Source: Candidatus Microbacterium phytovorans
GTDB lineage: Bacteria; Actinomycetota; Actinomycetes; Actinomycetales; Microbacteriaceae
Direction: 5' to 3'
DNA length: 64,000 bases
Assembly: GCA_029202445.1 (NCBI GenBank)
Contig: CP119321.1
Location: 992,001-1,056,000 of the forward strand
Shown: positions 8,540 through 17,331 of the stretch, piece by piece
How the letters are laid out: each line of letters opens with the position of its first letter
How positions within the stretch are numbered: position 1 is the first letter of the stretch
The notes under the pieces: model-generated
The model's database searches: none
What the model saw: the letters and a program-made list of their open reading frames with translations, nothing else
Told to the model about the DNA's origin: nothing
Program-made: the position numbers and the translations under genes

Positions 8540-10332
8540 TTCTTCTTCACCACCTTGGCTGAGAGGATGTCGGACGAATAGCCCAGGAACTGAATGCGCT
8601 CGGTCGAACTCTGCGAGGGCACGAAGAAGAACAGCTGATCGGCGTAGGTCGTCGTGAAGCCGGTGGCCGACTGGCTGACGCCGCTCAGTGCCTTCACGAC
8701 CTTGTTATCATCCGGAACCTTGATGACCGCGTCGTCATTGGTGGGCGTCACCGAGTCGCTCTCGTTGACGAGCACCGCGACGATTGCGCCGCTGTCAAGT
8801 GTTGCCATCGCGACCGGGTCCGCTTTACCCGCGGATGCCGCGAACGCGATCTTGCCGGTCTTCGACCCCGTCTTGTTGAACTGGGCGACGCGATCCGCGC
8901 GGTTGTCAGCCACCAACGCGCGGAAGCTGTCGCTCTCCTCTTCGAACAGCGCCGCGTACTCGCTGTCCTCACCGTTGTCGAGGACGTCGGCGTAGGCCGC
9001 GGCGAGATCCTGCGGCGCCAGGACGAGGAAGGCTGAGTCGGGCTGAACCTTCGGCGCCCCGATGTACTCCGGCGCGACATTGAGGCTCGCGTCCGCGACC
9101 ATGTTGGCGATGTAAGAGAGCTTGTAGTTGGACCACGCGTCGCGCTGCGTCACGGTCATGATGGTCGCAACTCCGGAGTCGGCATCCTCGACGACCGCGA
9201 AGAACGTACGCGGCCATCCCTCGAAGGCCTCCGGAAGAAGGATCTTGAGGTTCGCTGTCGGAATGGCGGGGAGCGGATCGAGATCCTTGAGCTCCTTGCG
9301 CAACGTGTAGTTGGTCGTACGGGTCGCCAGTGCCGCGCCTTCGAGACGCTCGGCAGCCGCTTTCGCACTGTTCTTCTCATCTGCGGCCGCCACCTGCTCG
9401 GCGATCCGCGCCAAAATCCGCTCCGCCTGGGCCTTCGTCACCGCCGGAGGATCGTCCTGACCTTCGGGAACGACGACGGTCGCCGAAGGACTCGGGGTCG
9501 CGGAGGACGCGAACTGCGGCCACGAGTCGGCCGAGCATCCCGTCACCAGCAGCGCAGAGGCGAGAACGACCGGCAGTGCGACGAAGGCGCGACGCCCGCC
9601 CGAGAGCTGTCGACGAGTGGGCGAGGCGCTGATCACGCCCTTCTCGGACGCCGACTCGGAGAGATCGATGGGCTCGGTGGGCGTCAAGGGAAGGCCCTTG
9701 CGGCGGGGCCCTCGAGAGCGCCGCACGTGTCGGACCCCCAGGACGTAGAGGACGACGCCGATGGCGAGCATGATGCCACCACCGACGATGAGCGGTCCCG
9801 CCCACGGCGTCGTGACACCCGTCGGCCAGGTGATCGACAACTGCGTGGGGGCGGCGGCGACGCCGTCGGATGCCACGAGCACGCTCATGTCTGCGGGGAG
9901 CTGCAGCGGGGTGATGAGCACGTCCTCCTGCTGGAACTCGTCCACCCAGAGGTCCGACCCCACGGGCGTCGTCGGCGCCTCCGCGGCTTCGGAATCGGCG
10001 TCGTCGACGGGCACGGGCGCGACAGCCGTCGTGGTCACGCGGTCTCCCGACTCCGTGACGTGAACGTAGTCCGAACGTGCCAGCCATGCCTGCATGTCAT
10101 CGGTGCGGCCGTACGCGGCGAAGATCGTGCCTTCGCCTTGCACCCGCAGCGTCTGCGAGCCGCTGTGACTGCTGAGGACACCGCCGTCGACGAGCACATA
10201 CGGCACCGACTCGTCGATCTGAATGGCCTGCGTCTCTGACTTCGGCCCCTGCAGCACGGTGCGCTGGGCGATGCCCGCACCGATCATCACCGTAGCCAGC
10301 ACGAAGGCGGCCACCGCCCAGACAAAACGCAC
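8536..10332 (-). CDS. Conserved membrane protein with internal lipobox, function unknown
   Basis: I do not recognise a function for this 598-aa protein. Hydrophobic segments lie at about residues 4-22, 180-200 and 249-265. The third reads like a lipoprotein signal peptide: RRQLSGGRRAF precedes it and LLVTGCSAD, a lipobox with Cys266, follows. An Ala/Ser/Pro/Thr-rich linker (270-300) then leads into an extracellular globular domain of about 300 aa ending in KVVKKK. The N-terminal loop (23-178) would also be outside. The architecture looks like a polytopic protein fused to a lipoprotein-like domain. A GTG start is used, with GGAAGGTG about 9 nt upstream. It is translationally coupled to the downstream thioredoxin-TPR gene. 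Confidence 0.75.
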   Translation of the reverse strand: MRFVWAVAAFVLATVMIGAGIAQRTVLQGPKSETQAIQIDESVPYVLVDGGVLSSHSGSQTLRVQGEGTIFAAYGRTDDMQAWLARSDYVHVTESGDRVTTTAVAPVPVDDADSEAAEAPTTPVGSDLWVDEFQQEDVLITPLQLPADMSVLVASDGVAAAPTQLSITWPTGVTTPWAGPLIVGGGIMLAIGVVLYVLGVRHVRRSRGPRRKGLPLTPTEPIDLSESASEKGVISASPTRRQLSGGRRAFVALPVVLASALLVTGCSADSWPQFASSATPSPSATVVVPEGQDDPPAVTKAQAERILARIAEQVAAADEKNSAKAAAERLEGAALATRTTNYTLRKELKDLDPLPAIPTANLKILLPEAFEGWPRTFFAVVEDADSGVATIMTVTQRDAWSNYKLSYIANMVADASLNVAPEYIGAPKVQPDSAFLVLAPQDLAAAYADVLDNGEDSEYAALFEEESDSFRALVADNRADRVAQFNKTGSKTGKIAFAASAGKADPVAMATLDSGAIVAVLVNESDSVTPTNDDAVIKVPDDNKVVKALSGVSQSATGFTTTYADQLFFFVPSQSSTERIQFLGYSSDILSAKVVKKK

Positions 10333-10503
10333 GAAACGTCACCTTCCCGCACGACACGCGGCGTCTCGGGCCGCCGGAGTGCACAATCGACGTTCCAGAC
10401 TAGCGAAACGACCTGAATGTCGCCCGGGAGGGGGTGGCGATCCCGCGTCGGCACGCCGCATCCGCGTATCGTGAACGACAACCTCAGAGGCGGAGACCAG
10501 TCA

Positions 10504-11583
10504 GTGAAGATCCAGCACCCGTTCCGGACGGCTCTCATCGCGACGCTCGGCGTCGGTGTCGGCATCCTGCTCATCACGAGCGTCCAAACGCTGTCGACCG
10601 TCCTCCTGTATGTCGGGACCGCGCTCTTCCTTGCGCTCGGTCTCGACCCGCTCGTCTCGTGGCTCGAGCGTCGAGGACTCCCCCGCTGGGCCGCGCTGCT
10701 CATCACGTTCGCGGGCGTGCTCGCCGTGTTCGCGGGCATCATCCTGATGGTCGTGCCCATCATCGTCGGGCAGATCAGTCAGCTCATCACCGAGATCCAG
10801 AAGCTCATCGCGAGCGCAGTGGCCCAGGAGTGGGATCCGATCACCGCTTCCAAGGAGTGGTTGCACGGCGTCTTCCCGGCCCTCAACGTCGATCAGGTCT
10901 TCGACTACCTGTCCGATTGGTACCAGTCGCTGGATCTGGGCGACGTCGGATCGGCCGTCGGCGCCAGCCTCGTGTCTTTCGGCGCCGCGATCATCGCCGG
11001 TTTCACAGGCGCGATCATCGTGCTCATCCTGACGATCTACTTCACCTCGTCCACCCCCTCGCTGAAAGCCGCTGTCTATCAGTTGGTGCCGGCGTCGAAG
11101 CGCGCGCGGTTCATCGATCTGGCCGAGCAGATCACGGCATCCGTCGGCTATTACGTCATGGGTCAGGTCAGCCTCGGGGTGATCAACGGCGTGCTGAGCG
11201 CCATCTTCCTCACGATCATCGACGCGCCCTTCGCGGCAGTGCTGGCCGTCGTCGCGTTCTTCTTCTCGCTGATTCCCCTCGTCGGTACGCTGACCGGCTC
11301 GGTCATCATCGTGCTGACCTGCCTCATCCCCGGGCTCGGATCGCCGCTGACCGCGCTCGTAGCGCTCATCTGGTACGTCGTGTACATGCAGGTCGAGGCC
11401 TACTTCATCTCGCCTCGCATCATGAACCGCGCGGTCTCGGTGCCCGGTGCCGTCGTCGTGATCGCGGCTCTCGCGGGCGCCTCACTGGGTCAGCTGCTCG
11501 GAGCCCTCGTCGCCATCCCGGTGGCAGCCAGCATCCTGATCATCTACCGGCAGGTCGTCATTCCTCGCCAGAACGAGCTGTGA
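10504..11583 (+). CDS. AI-2E family transporter (multipass membrane protein)
   Basis: A 359-aa membrane protein of the AI-2E/PerM family, whose members include TqsA-type exporters and sodium/proton antiporters. About eight hydrophobic helices are visible, for example ALIATLGVGVGILLITSV, AALLITFAGVLAVFAGII, IIAGFTGAIIVLILTIYF and VVVIAALAGASLGQLLGA. The family region LVALIWYVVYMQVEAYFISP precedes RIMNRAVSVPG. The frame is open to an upstream ATG at 10417, but the GTG at 10504 begins VKIQHPFRTAL, the usual N-terminus of actinobacterial members, and a GGAG lies 9 nt upstream. The substrate cannot be read from sequence. It converges with the hydrolase gene 16 nt away. Confidence 0.88.
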   Translation: MKIQHPFRTALIATLGVGVGILLITSVQTLSTVLLYVGTALFLALGLDPLVSWLERRGLPRWAALLITFAGVLAVFAGIILMVVPIIVGQISQLITEIQKLIASAVAQEWDPITASKEWLHGVFPALNVDQVFDYLSDWYQSLDLGDVGSAVGASLVSFGAAIIAGFTGAIIVLILTIYFTSSTPSLKAAVYQLVPASKRARFIDLAEQITASVGYYVMGQVSLGVINGVLSAIFLTIIDAPFAAVLAVVAFFFSLIPLVGTLTGSVIIVLTCLIPGLGSPLTALVALIWYVVYMQVEAYFISPRIMNRAVSVPGAVVVIAALAGASLGQLLGALVAIPVAASILIIYRQVVIPRQNEL

Positions 11584-11599
11584 GGCCACCCCGGCGGCG

Positions 11600-12313
11600 T
11601 CAGGCGTCGGGCCACTCGACCGGCAGCGGGAGCGCGTCCGGATTCACAGCGGCGACGATCTCCGTGAGCACTCGGCGGGTCTGATTCTCCCCGACCCAAA
11701 GGTGCTTCCCTCCCTCGACAGGAATCAGCGTGGCGTGAGGGATCGACGCGAACCGCTCCGCCGCCTCCTCGGGCCGCAGGTAATCATCGAACTCGGGAAC
11801 GAGGACCACCACACGGCGGTGATCGCCCGCCCAGGCGGCAACGTCGTCGGCAGTCGCCCTGTGCAAGGGGGGCGATAGAAGAATCACGCCTTCGATGTCG
11901 TGATCGCGTCCGTACTTGAGCGCGAGCTCCGTACCGAACGACCAACCGACCAACCACGGACGAGGCAGGTTCCGCTCGCGCGCGAACGCCACCGCGGCCG
12001 CCACGTCGAACGCCTCCGACGCTCCGCCGTCGAACACCCCTTCGCTCGTTCCCCGAGGAGATGTCGTCCCTCGCGTGTTGAAGCGGAGGACGGCGAGATC
12101 GGCGAGAGCGGGCAGCCGCCCGGCGGCCTTGCGCAGCACGTGCGAATCCATGAATCCGCCGGCAGTCGGCAACGGATGCAGTGTCACAAGGGTGGCCACG
12201 GGCGGAGCGGACTCGGGGAGCGCCAACTCGCCGACGAGCGTCAGTCCGTCCAGCGTGTGCAGTTCGATGTCCTCGCGGCGCGCGGGAAGTTGCACCGGAC
12301 CCCTGATCTCCAT
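11600..12313 (-). CDS. Alpha/beta hydrolase
   Basis: A 237-aa cytoplasmic serine hydrolase. VATLVTLHPLP is the strand before the oxyanion region. GWSFG is the nucleophile elbow. VVVLVPEFDDYLRPEE supplies the acidic residue, and EGGKHLWVGE the histidine. The ATG at 12313 (MEIRGPVQLPARRED) is preferred over an upstream start that would cover the neighbouring gene. Its first base is 1 nt after the stop of the 96-aa Zn-ribbon gene, so the two form an operon. The substrate is unknown; the size and lack of a lid suggest a small-ester or peptidase-like hydrolase. Confidence 0.8.
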   Translation of the reverse strand: MEIRGPVQLPARREDIELHTLDGLTLVGELALPESAPPVATLVTLHPLPTAGGFMDSHVLRKAAGRLPALADLAVLRFNTRGTTSPRGTSEGVFDGGASEAFDVAAAVAFARERNLPRPWLVGWSFGTELALKYGRDHDIEGVILLSPPLHRATADDVAAWAGDHRRVVVLVPEFDDYLRPEEAAERFASIPHATLIPVEGGKHLWVGENQTRRVLTEIVAAVNPDALPLPVEWPDA

Positions 12314-12314
12314 G

Positions 12315-12605
12315 TCAGCCGACCCTCCAACAGGCGCTGTGCCAGTGTCTACGCGCAGCCAGGTCGGCCGCGTCACCCAGAACTCCGTCAGCGCGCCACA
12401 CCACGACGTGGGCGGTGCCCGCTGCCACGTCACGTCCGCACCCTGGACAGATGTACGTCTTCTGTGCCTGCGCTGCCGACACCGGCTGAACGGTCCATTC
12501 GACGCCACGTCGGGACTCCGTGCGCTTCCACCCGCTCATCAACCGTGCGAGCGCGTCGTCAGAAGAACCGGCATCGTCGCGGCGCCGGCGGTTCGACCGT
12601 GGCAT
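12315..12605 (-). CDS. Small conserved zinc-ribbon-like protein
   Basis: A 96-aa basic protein. The N-terminal third is Arg/Asp-rich (MPRSNRRRRDDAGSS). The C-terminal part has YICPGCGRDV, then HVVVW, and ends HWHSACWRVG. A CxxC plus an HxxxC-type pair could bind one zinc. Similar actinobacterial proteins are often labelled ATP/GTP-binding, but no nucleotide motif is visible here. The ATG at 12605 follows the transglycosylase stop by 4 nt, and the hydrolase start comes 1 nt after its own stop, so it sits in the middle of a three-gene run. Confidence 0.7.
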   Translation of the reverse strand: MPRSNRRRRDDAGSSDDALARLMSGWKRTESRRGVEWTVQPVSAAQAQKTYICPGCGRDVAAGTAHVVVWRADGVLGDAADLAARRHWHSACWRVG

Positions 12606-12609
12606 CCGG

Positions 12610-13338
12610 TCAGTACCAGCCTTTGCGCTGGGAGTGATCCCACGCGCCGCACGGCGACCCGTAGCGTCCCTTGATGTAACCGAGACCCCAACTGATCTGC
12701 GTCGCCGGATTGGTCTCCCAATCCGCGCCCGCACTCGCCATCTTCGTGCCAGGTAGGGCCTGCGGGATGCCGTACGCGCCGCTGGACTTGTTGTACGCAT
12801 TGACGCGCCAGCCCGACTCCTTCTTCCAGAGCGCGACGAGACAGGCGAATTCGTCATCGCCCCATCCGCGCGCCGTCACCATCTCGTAGGCGATGGCCTG
12901 TGCGCTGCCGGGGTCGGGGGTAACGAAGGGCGGCGCCCACCCGGAGGAGCGGGACGATGACGTCGAGCCGCTCGCAATCGGAGTGGGGGTGGGTGTCGGA
13001 GTCGGCTTGACATAGACGCTGAAGCGCAGGTCGTCACGGCCGAGGTCGCCTTCGGCGCCCGATGCGGCGACATAGTCCTGGGCGTCGGCAATGGAACTCG
13101 CGTACAGCGAGACCGGGTCCAGCTCCGCTGCCTCTGCACGCGGCGATCCCGCGGTGAGCGGAAGCACGTAGCCCGCTGCGAACGCCGTCGCCGCGAACAC
13201 CGCGAACACCGACACGATGTGTCGGCGACGAGACCACTGCGGCGGCTCGGACGAACTGCGGTTCGATCTCGCGACGGTCGTCGACCGGTGCGCAAGAGAC
13301 CGCCGTGTCGCGGGGATCAGCTCGCCATCAGAAGTCAC
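12610..13338 (-). CDS. Secreted lytic transglycosylase-like protein
   Basis: A 242-aa exported protein likely to cleave peptidoglycan. A basic N-terminus is followed by a transmembrane/signal segment (about residues 40-62, VSVFAVFAATAFAAGYVLPL), a linker with a PT repeat (PTPTPTPTP), and a C-terminal SLT-type domain (about 140-242). FACLVALWKKESGWRVNAYN gives the catalytic Glu context, followed by SSGAYGIPQALPGTKMASAG and NPATQISWGLGYIKGRYG. These motifs match the small actinobacterial transglycosylases. The GTG start lies about 10 nt after a TAGAAT box (13349-13354), so the mRNA leader would be only a few nt. Confidence 0.85.
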   Translation of the reverse strand: MTSDGELIPATRRSLAHRSTTVARSNRSSSEPPQWSRRRHIVSVFAVFAATAFAAGYVLPLTAGSPRAEAAELDPVSLYASSIADAQDYVAASGAEGDLGRDDLRFSVYVKPTPTPTPTPIASGSTSSSRSSGWAPPFVTPDPGSAQAIAYEMVTARGWGDDEFACLVALWKKESGWRVNAYNKSSGAYGIPQALPGTKMASAGADWETNPATQISWGLGYIKGRYGSPCGAWDHSQRKGWY

Positions 13339-13396
13339 AGTGCCGTCGATTCTACCCGTAGGACTCGGCGCCTGCCACGCGAACAGCCGCGGAGCG

Positions 13397-13957
13397 TCAG
13401 CCTACGGCGAGCATGACCTCGATGACGGCATCGAGAACGGCATCCACCTGCAGTTCGTCGTAGCCGCCGCGCTGCATCCGGAACGCCACGGTACGCACCT
13501 GCTCCACCGTGAGGCTCTCCCCCGACTCGAGGTATCGCGCGATCCGATCCGCGACGGCGTCGACTTCATCGATGCGGTACCCCCAGCGCAGAGCGCCGAC
13601 GCGTCGGAAGCGCTCGCGCGACGGCCGGCTCAGCCGATCGAGGACTTCTTGAGCCAGCTTTCGCGACGAACCAACCCACGCTCGCGCGCCCTCCTGCGCG
13701 AGCGCGTTCTCTCGCTCGCGAGCGGCGAAGGCGTCCTCGATGCGCCCCATCGCCGCGTCGACGGCGGCGATCTGATAGCCCCGCTTGACCAGGCGGAACG
13801 CCGTGCGGCGCACGTCTACCGAACTGAGCTCCGTAGGGTCGTCGGTCTCGAACGCGCGCCGAGCCGCCGCGAGGAACTCGTCGACCTGGGCGATGTCGTA
13901 CCCCTCCGCCTTGCCGGTCACGAGGGGAAAAGGAAGCACCGGGGTCTCAGCGCTCAT
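13397..13957 (-). CDS. DivIVA domain-containing protein
   Basis: A 186-aa cytoplasmic protein with two DivIVA-like repeats. Each has the pattern G-Y-x(2)-x-V-D-x-F/V (GYDIAQVDEFLAAARRAFE near residue 20; RGYQIAAVDAAMGRIEDAF near 60; RWGYRIDEVDAVADRIARYL near 126), followed by short segments like VDVRRTAFRLVKRGY. It lacks the long coiled coil of Wag31, so it is a small paralogue and not the polar growth protein itself. The ATG at 13957 overlaps the cdsA stop by 4 nt, so it is coupled to phospholipid synthesis. Confidence 0.8.
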   Translation of the reverse strand: MSAETPVLPFPLVTGKAEGYDIAQVDEFLAAARRAFETDDPTELSSVDVRRTAFRLVKRGYQIAAVDAAMGRIEDAFAARERENALAQEGARAWVGSSRKLAQEVLDRLSRPSRERFRRVGALRWGYRIDEVDAVADRIARYLESGESLTVEQVRTVAFRMQRGGYDELQVDAVLDAVIEVMLAVG

Positions 13958-14982
13958 GATGTGGCCAGCGGTGCGAGGAGGAAGGACATCGCAAGAGCCG
14001 CGGCCGCCGACGGCAGGATCGAATCGAGTCGGTCGAGGACTCCGCCGTGACCCGGCAGCCATGAACTCATATCTTTGATCCCCAGGTCTCTCTTGATCAT
14101 CGACTCGCCGAGATCGCCTACGGTGGCGGACGCGAGAATGACGACGCCGAACAGCACTCCGGCCCACCACGGAACGTGAAGGAGGAGGAGCGCCAACGCA
14201 ACACCCGACCCGATCGCGACGACAGCGGCTCCCGCGAATCCTTCCCACGTCTTCTTCGGACTGATCCGCGGAGCCATCGGATGCCGTCCGAAGGCCAGCC
14301 CCGATGCGTACGCACCGGTGTCTGCCACGACGACCACCACGATCATCGCGAGCAGCCAGAACTCACCGCCGTCCTGGCGCAAGAGGACGAGAGTGAGACT
14401 GGCGAGGAACGGCACGTAGAGCGGGATGAACCCCGCGACCAGGACATCCGAGACGACGTCTCCGTAGCGGCGCCCGTCCCGCGCCGACATCTGCGCGAGC
14501 ATCCGCCACACGATCAGGAACGCGACCGCCGCGAAAGTGGTCACCCAATGAGTCCAGTGTCCCTCGGCGAAGCCCGCGACCATGATGACCGCGCCCATCG
14601 CGAGCTGGGGCCAGAGGTCGACGCGACGCCCGGCGGTCTGGAGTGCGCGGGAGAACTCGAAGACGCCAAGCAGACACACGGGGATGGCGAACAGCAGGAA
14701 CAGCCATTTGACCCAGAGCAGCGATCCGAGAACAGCCGCCCCGATCGCCAGGCCGATCAGGGTCGCGAGGAGGAGATTGCGCCCGGTTCGTGCGTTGATC
14801 CGGTCGTTCACCTGCTCGAAGTCCGCTCGAGCCTTGACGATCTGGTGCTCGAACTCGGATCGCGCCGCGCGCACGTGGGAGTGGAGAGCCGAACTCTCGT
14901 CCTGCGCCGCCCGCCTCGCTTCGGCGCGCGTCAACGGCGAGGCGTCATCCGCCCCGAGTTCGTCCGCAGGCTCGTCGGTCAT
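13954..14982 (-). CDS. cdsA: Phosphatidate cytidylyltransferase CdsA
   Basis: Makes CDP-diacylglycerol from phosphatidate and CTP at the membrane. The 342-aa protein has a charged cytoplasmic N-terminus (1-65), eight or so membrane helices and the CDP-diglyceride synthetase signature near the C-terminus: SMIKRDLGIKDMSSWLPGHG followed by GVLDRLD. All signature positions are present. VVADTGAYASGLAFGRH is the conserved motif before it. It lies 7 nt downstream of frr, in the common actinobacterial order pyrH-frr-cdsA. Confidence 0.95.
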   Translation of the reverse strand: MTDEPADELGADDASPLTRAEARRAAQDESSALHSHVRAARSEFEHQIVKARADFEQVNDRINARTGRNLLLATLIGLAIGAAVLGSLLWVKWLFLLFAIPVCLLGVFEFSRALQTAGRRVDLWPQLAMGAVIMVAGFAEGHWTHWVTTFAAVAFLIVWRMLAQMSARDGRRYGDVVSDVLVAGFIPLYVPFLASLTLVLLRQDGGEFWLLAMIVVVVVADTGAYASGLAFGRHPMAPRISPKKTWEGFAGAAVVAIGSGVALALLLLHVPWWAGVLFGVVILASATVGDLGESMIKRDLGIKDMSSWLPGHGGVLDRLDSILPSAAAALAMSFLLAPLATS

Positions 14983-14989
14983 CCGTCTG

Positions 14990-15544
14990 TCAGACTTCGA
15001 GGAGCTCGGCCTCTTTGCGCTTCAGCGCCTCGTCGATCTCGTCGACGTGCGCGCGCGTGATGGCATCGAGTTCCTTCTCGGCGCGAGCGAGGTCGTCTTC
15101 ACCCACCTCGCTCTTGAGAGCGTCGAGCTCGTCCTTGGACTTGCGGCGGATCCCACGCAGGTGCACCTTGGCATCCTCGCCCTTCGCACGCACGAGCTTG
15201 ACGTACTCCTTGCGGCGTTCCGCCGTGAGCTCGGGCATCGTGACGCGCACGAGGTTGCCGTCATTCGTAGGGTTGGCACCGAGGTTCGGGGTGTCGCGGA
15301 TCGCCTGCTCGATCGCCTTGAGAGCGGACTTGTCGTAGGGCGTCACGACGAGCGTGCGGGCCTCGACGTTGTTCAGGGAGGCGAGCTGCGCCAGCGGCGT
15401 CGGCGTGCCGTAGTAGTCCACGAGGATCTTCTGGAAAAGCTGAGGGTTGGCACGCCCGGTGCGCACGGTGGCGAAGTCGTCCTTCGCCGCCTCGACGGCC
15501 CGGTCCATGCGTGCGGACGTGTCGGCCAGTGTTTCGGCGATCAC
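14990..15544 (-). CDS. frr: Ribosome recycling factor
   Basis: Splits post-termination ribosomes together with EF-G. From the GTG at 15544 the protein is 184 aa, the typical length. Family motifs present are [56 protein letters not shown] and [20 protein letters not shown]. GTGs at 15550 and 15568-15574 are possible but would leave the GGAG ribosome site overlapping or absent; GGAG lies 5 nt before the chosen start. A 55-nt gap separates it from pyrH. Confidence 0.95.
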   Translation of the reverse strand: MIAETLADTSARMDRAVEAAKDDFATVRTGRANPQLFQKILVDYYGTPTPLAQLASLNNVEARTLVVTPYDKSALKAIEQAIRDTPNLGANPTNDGNLVRVTMPELTAERRKEYVKLVRAKGEDAKVHLRGIRRKSKDELDALKSEVGEDDLARAEKELDAITRAHVDEIDEALKRKEAELLEV

Positions 15545-15599
15545 AGTCACTCCATTCGTTGTTGCGTCGATCAAGTCTAGTGCGGACGGACGGGGTGAC

Positions 15600-16319
15600 T
15601 CAGACGGTGACGAGCGTTCCGATGGGCTCTCCGAGCAACGCCCGCGTCACGTTGCCGGAGGGCTCCATCCCGAACACGCGCATGTCGATGCCGTTGTCCA
15701 TGCAGAGGCTGAAGGCGGTCGAGTCCACGACCTTCAGACCGCGCTGCAGAGCGTCGTTGTAGGTCAGGCGGTCCAGCTTCACAGCATCGGCAGACGTCTT
15801 CGGATCGGCGGTGTACACGCCGTCCACGCCGTTCTTCGCGACAAGGACCTCGTCCGCACCGATCTCCAGAGCGCGCTGAGCGGCGACCGTGTCGGTGGAG
15901 AAGTACGGGAGGCCGGCGCCGGCGCCGAAAATGACCACGCGCCCCTTCTCCATGTGACGTTCGGCGCGGCGCGGGATGTAGGGCTCCGCGACCTGCGTCA
16001 TGGAGATCGCCGACTGCACACGCGTGGCGGCCCCCGCCTGCTCGAGGAAGTCCTGGAGCGCGAGCGCGTTCATCACCGTGCCCAGCATTCCCATGTAGTC
16101 GGCGCGCCCCCGATCCATGCCCCGCTGACTGAGCTCCGCACCGCGGAAGAAGTTGCCGCCTCCGACGACGATCGAAATCTCGACGCGGTCGACCGCCGCG
16201 GCGATCTCACGCGCGATCTGGCTCACGACATCGGGGTTTACACCGAGCTGACCTCCACCGAAGGCCTCCCCCGACAGCTTCAGGAGGACGCGTCGGCGTC
16301 CTGTGGTCTCATCGGTCAC
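15600..16319 (-). CDS. pyrH: Uridylate kinase
   Basis: Phosphorylates UMP to UDP. The 239-aa protein of the amino-acid kinase fold shows [14 protein letters not shown], the [10 protein letters not shown] phosphate loop, [20 protein letters not shown], and [14 protein letters not shown]. The GTG at 16319 ([11 protein letters not shown]) is chosen because AGAGGA lies 6 nt upstream; a longer in-frame reading adds 14 poorly conserved residues. A strong terminator separates it from tsf upstream, so pyrH may have its own promoter in the roughly 45-nt gap. Confidence 0.95.
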   Translation of the reverse strand: MTDETTGRRRVLLKLSGEAFGGGQLGVNPDVVSQIAREIAAAVDRVEISIVVGGGNFFRGAELSQRGMDRGRADYMGMLGTVMNALALQDFLEQAGAATRVQSAISMTQVAEPYIPRRAERHMEKGRVVIFGAGAGLPYFSTDTVAAQRALEIGADEVLVAKNGVDGVYTADPKTSADAVKLDRLTYNDALQRGLKVVDSTAFSLCMDNGIDMRVFGMEPSGNVTRALLGEPIGTLVTV

Positions 16320-16363
16320 GGGGTTCCTCTCGACGGTTGCAGGATATCGTTCGGCGGGCATCG

Positions 16364-16397
16364 AAAAGGGGCCCGCATCGTGGTGATGCAGGCCCCT
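16364..16397 (-). terminator. Intrinsic terminator after tsf
   Basis: On the minus strand GGGGCCTGCATC pairs with GATGCGGGCCCC (one mismatch region, ACCAC loop) and is followed directly by CCTTTTCG. A GC stem followed by a T run just past the tsf stop is a standard rho-independent terminator. Confidence 0.85.
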
Positions 16398-16405
16398 GTT
16401 CGAAC

Positions 16406-17233
16406 TTACGCGCCGACCTTGAAGCGGGCGAAGTCGGTGATCGTGATGCCGGCGGCCTTCGCGACCTGGGCGACGGACTGCTTGTTGTCCTTCGCGTAAT
16501 CCTGGTCGAGCAGGGCGACCTGCTTGAAGAACGCGCCGACACGACCCTCGACGATCTTCGGCAGCGCAGCCTCGGGCTTGCCCTCGTTGCGCGAGATCTC
16601 GGTGACGATCTGACGCTCCTTCTCGACCTCGTCCTCGGGGACGTCCTCGCGAGCGAGGTAGGTCGGGTTGGCGAACGAGATGTGCTGCGCGATGCTGCGC
16701 GCCGTCTCGGCGTCGTCTCCGCTGTAGGCCACGACCACGCCGATCTGCGGCGGCAGGTCCTTGCTGGTCTTGTGCAGGTAGATCTCGAAGGCGTCGCCAC
16801 TCAGCGTGCGAACGCGGCGCAGCTCGACCTTCTCGCCGATGATGGCGGCCTCGTCGGAGATGAGCTCTGCAACGCTCTGACCGTTCGCGTCGGCAGCCAG
16901 CGCCGCCTCAGCGGAGTCGGCGCCGACGGCGGCAGCGGCGGCGAGCACCTTGTCTGCCAGTGCGAGGAAGCGGTCGTTCTTCGCGACGAAGTCGGTCTCG
17001 GTGTTGAGCTCGATGATCGTGACGGTGTCGCCCTGCTGGACGGCGGCCACGAGGCCCTCGCTGGTCGAGCGGTCGGCGCGCTTGGCGTTGCCCTTCGCGC
17101 CCTTCAGACGGAGGATCTCGACAGCCTTTTCGAGGTCGCCGTCGGCTTCCTCGAGCGCCTTCTTCGTGTCGACCATGCCCGTGCCGAGCTGCTCGCGCAG
17201 CGTCTTGATGTCGGCGATGGTGAAGTTTGCCAT
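16406..17233 (-). CDS. tsf: Elongation factor Ts
   Basis: Guanine-nucleotide exchange factor for EF-Tu. The 275-aa length is typical. The N-terminal UBA-like domain reads [20 protein letters not shown] and [19 protein letters not shown]. The core has the [20 protein letters not shown] motif that contacts EF-Tu. The ATG is preceded by AGGAG. It follows rpsB by 98 nt with a strong hairpin between, so its level relative to S2 may be set by partial termination. Confidence 0.97.
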   Translation of the reverse strand: MANFTIADIKTLREQLGTGMVDTKKALEEADGDLEKAVEILRLKGAKGNAKRADRSTSEGLVAAVQQGDTVTIIELNTETDFVAKNDRFLALADKVLAAAAAVGADSAEAALAADANGQSVAELISDEAAIIGEKVELRRVRTLSGDAFEIYLHKTSKDLPPQIGVVVAYSGDDAETARSIAQHISFANPTYLAREDVPEDEVEKERQIVTEISRNEGKPEAALPKIVEGRVGAFFKQVALLDQDYAKDNKQSVAQVAKAAGITITDFARFKVGA

Positions 17234-17281
17234 GTGTGGTGGCTCCTAATGGTGTGTCGTCGTGCGAAATCTGAGGCTGAT

Positions 17282-17318
17282 CGTCCCGGTGCCGGACGCA
17301 AGGCCCGGCACCGGGACG
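17282..17318 (-). terminator. Perfect 14-bp hairpin between rpsB and tsf
   Basis: CGTCCCGGTGCCGG pairs perfectly with CCGGCACCGGGACG around a 9-nt loop. No T run follows on the minus strand. It sits 14 nt after the rpsB stop and may act as a partial terminator or a 3'-end stabiliser, as in other rpsB-tsf operons. Confidence 0.65.
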
Positions 17319-17331
17319 GATCGGAAGCGGA

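Noticed and set aside
12950..13010. PT repeat coding region as a DNA repeat element
   Set aside because: It is a short codon repeat for a Pro/Thr linker inside the transglycosylase gene, not a genomic repeat.
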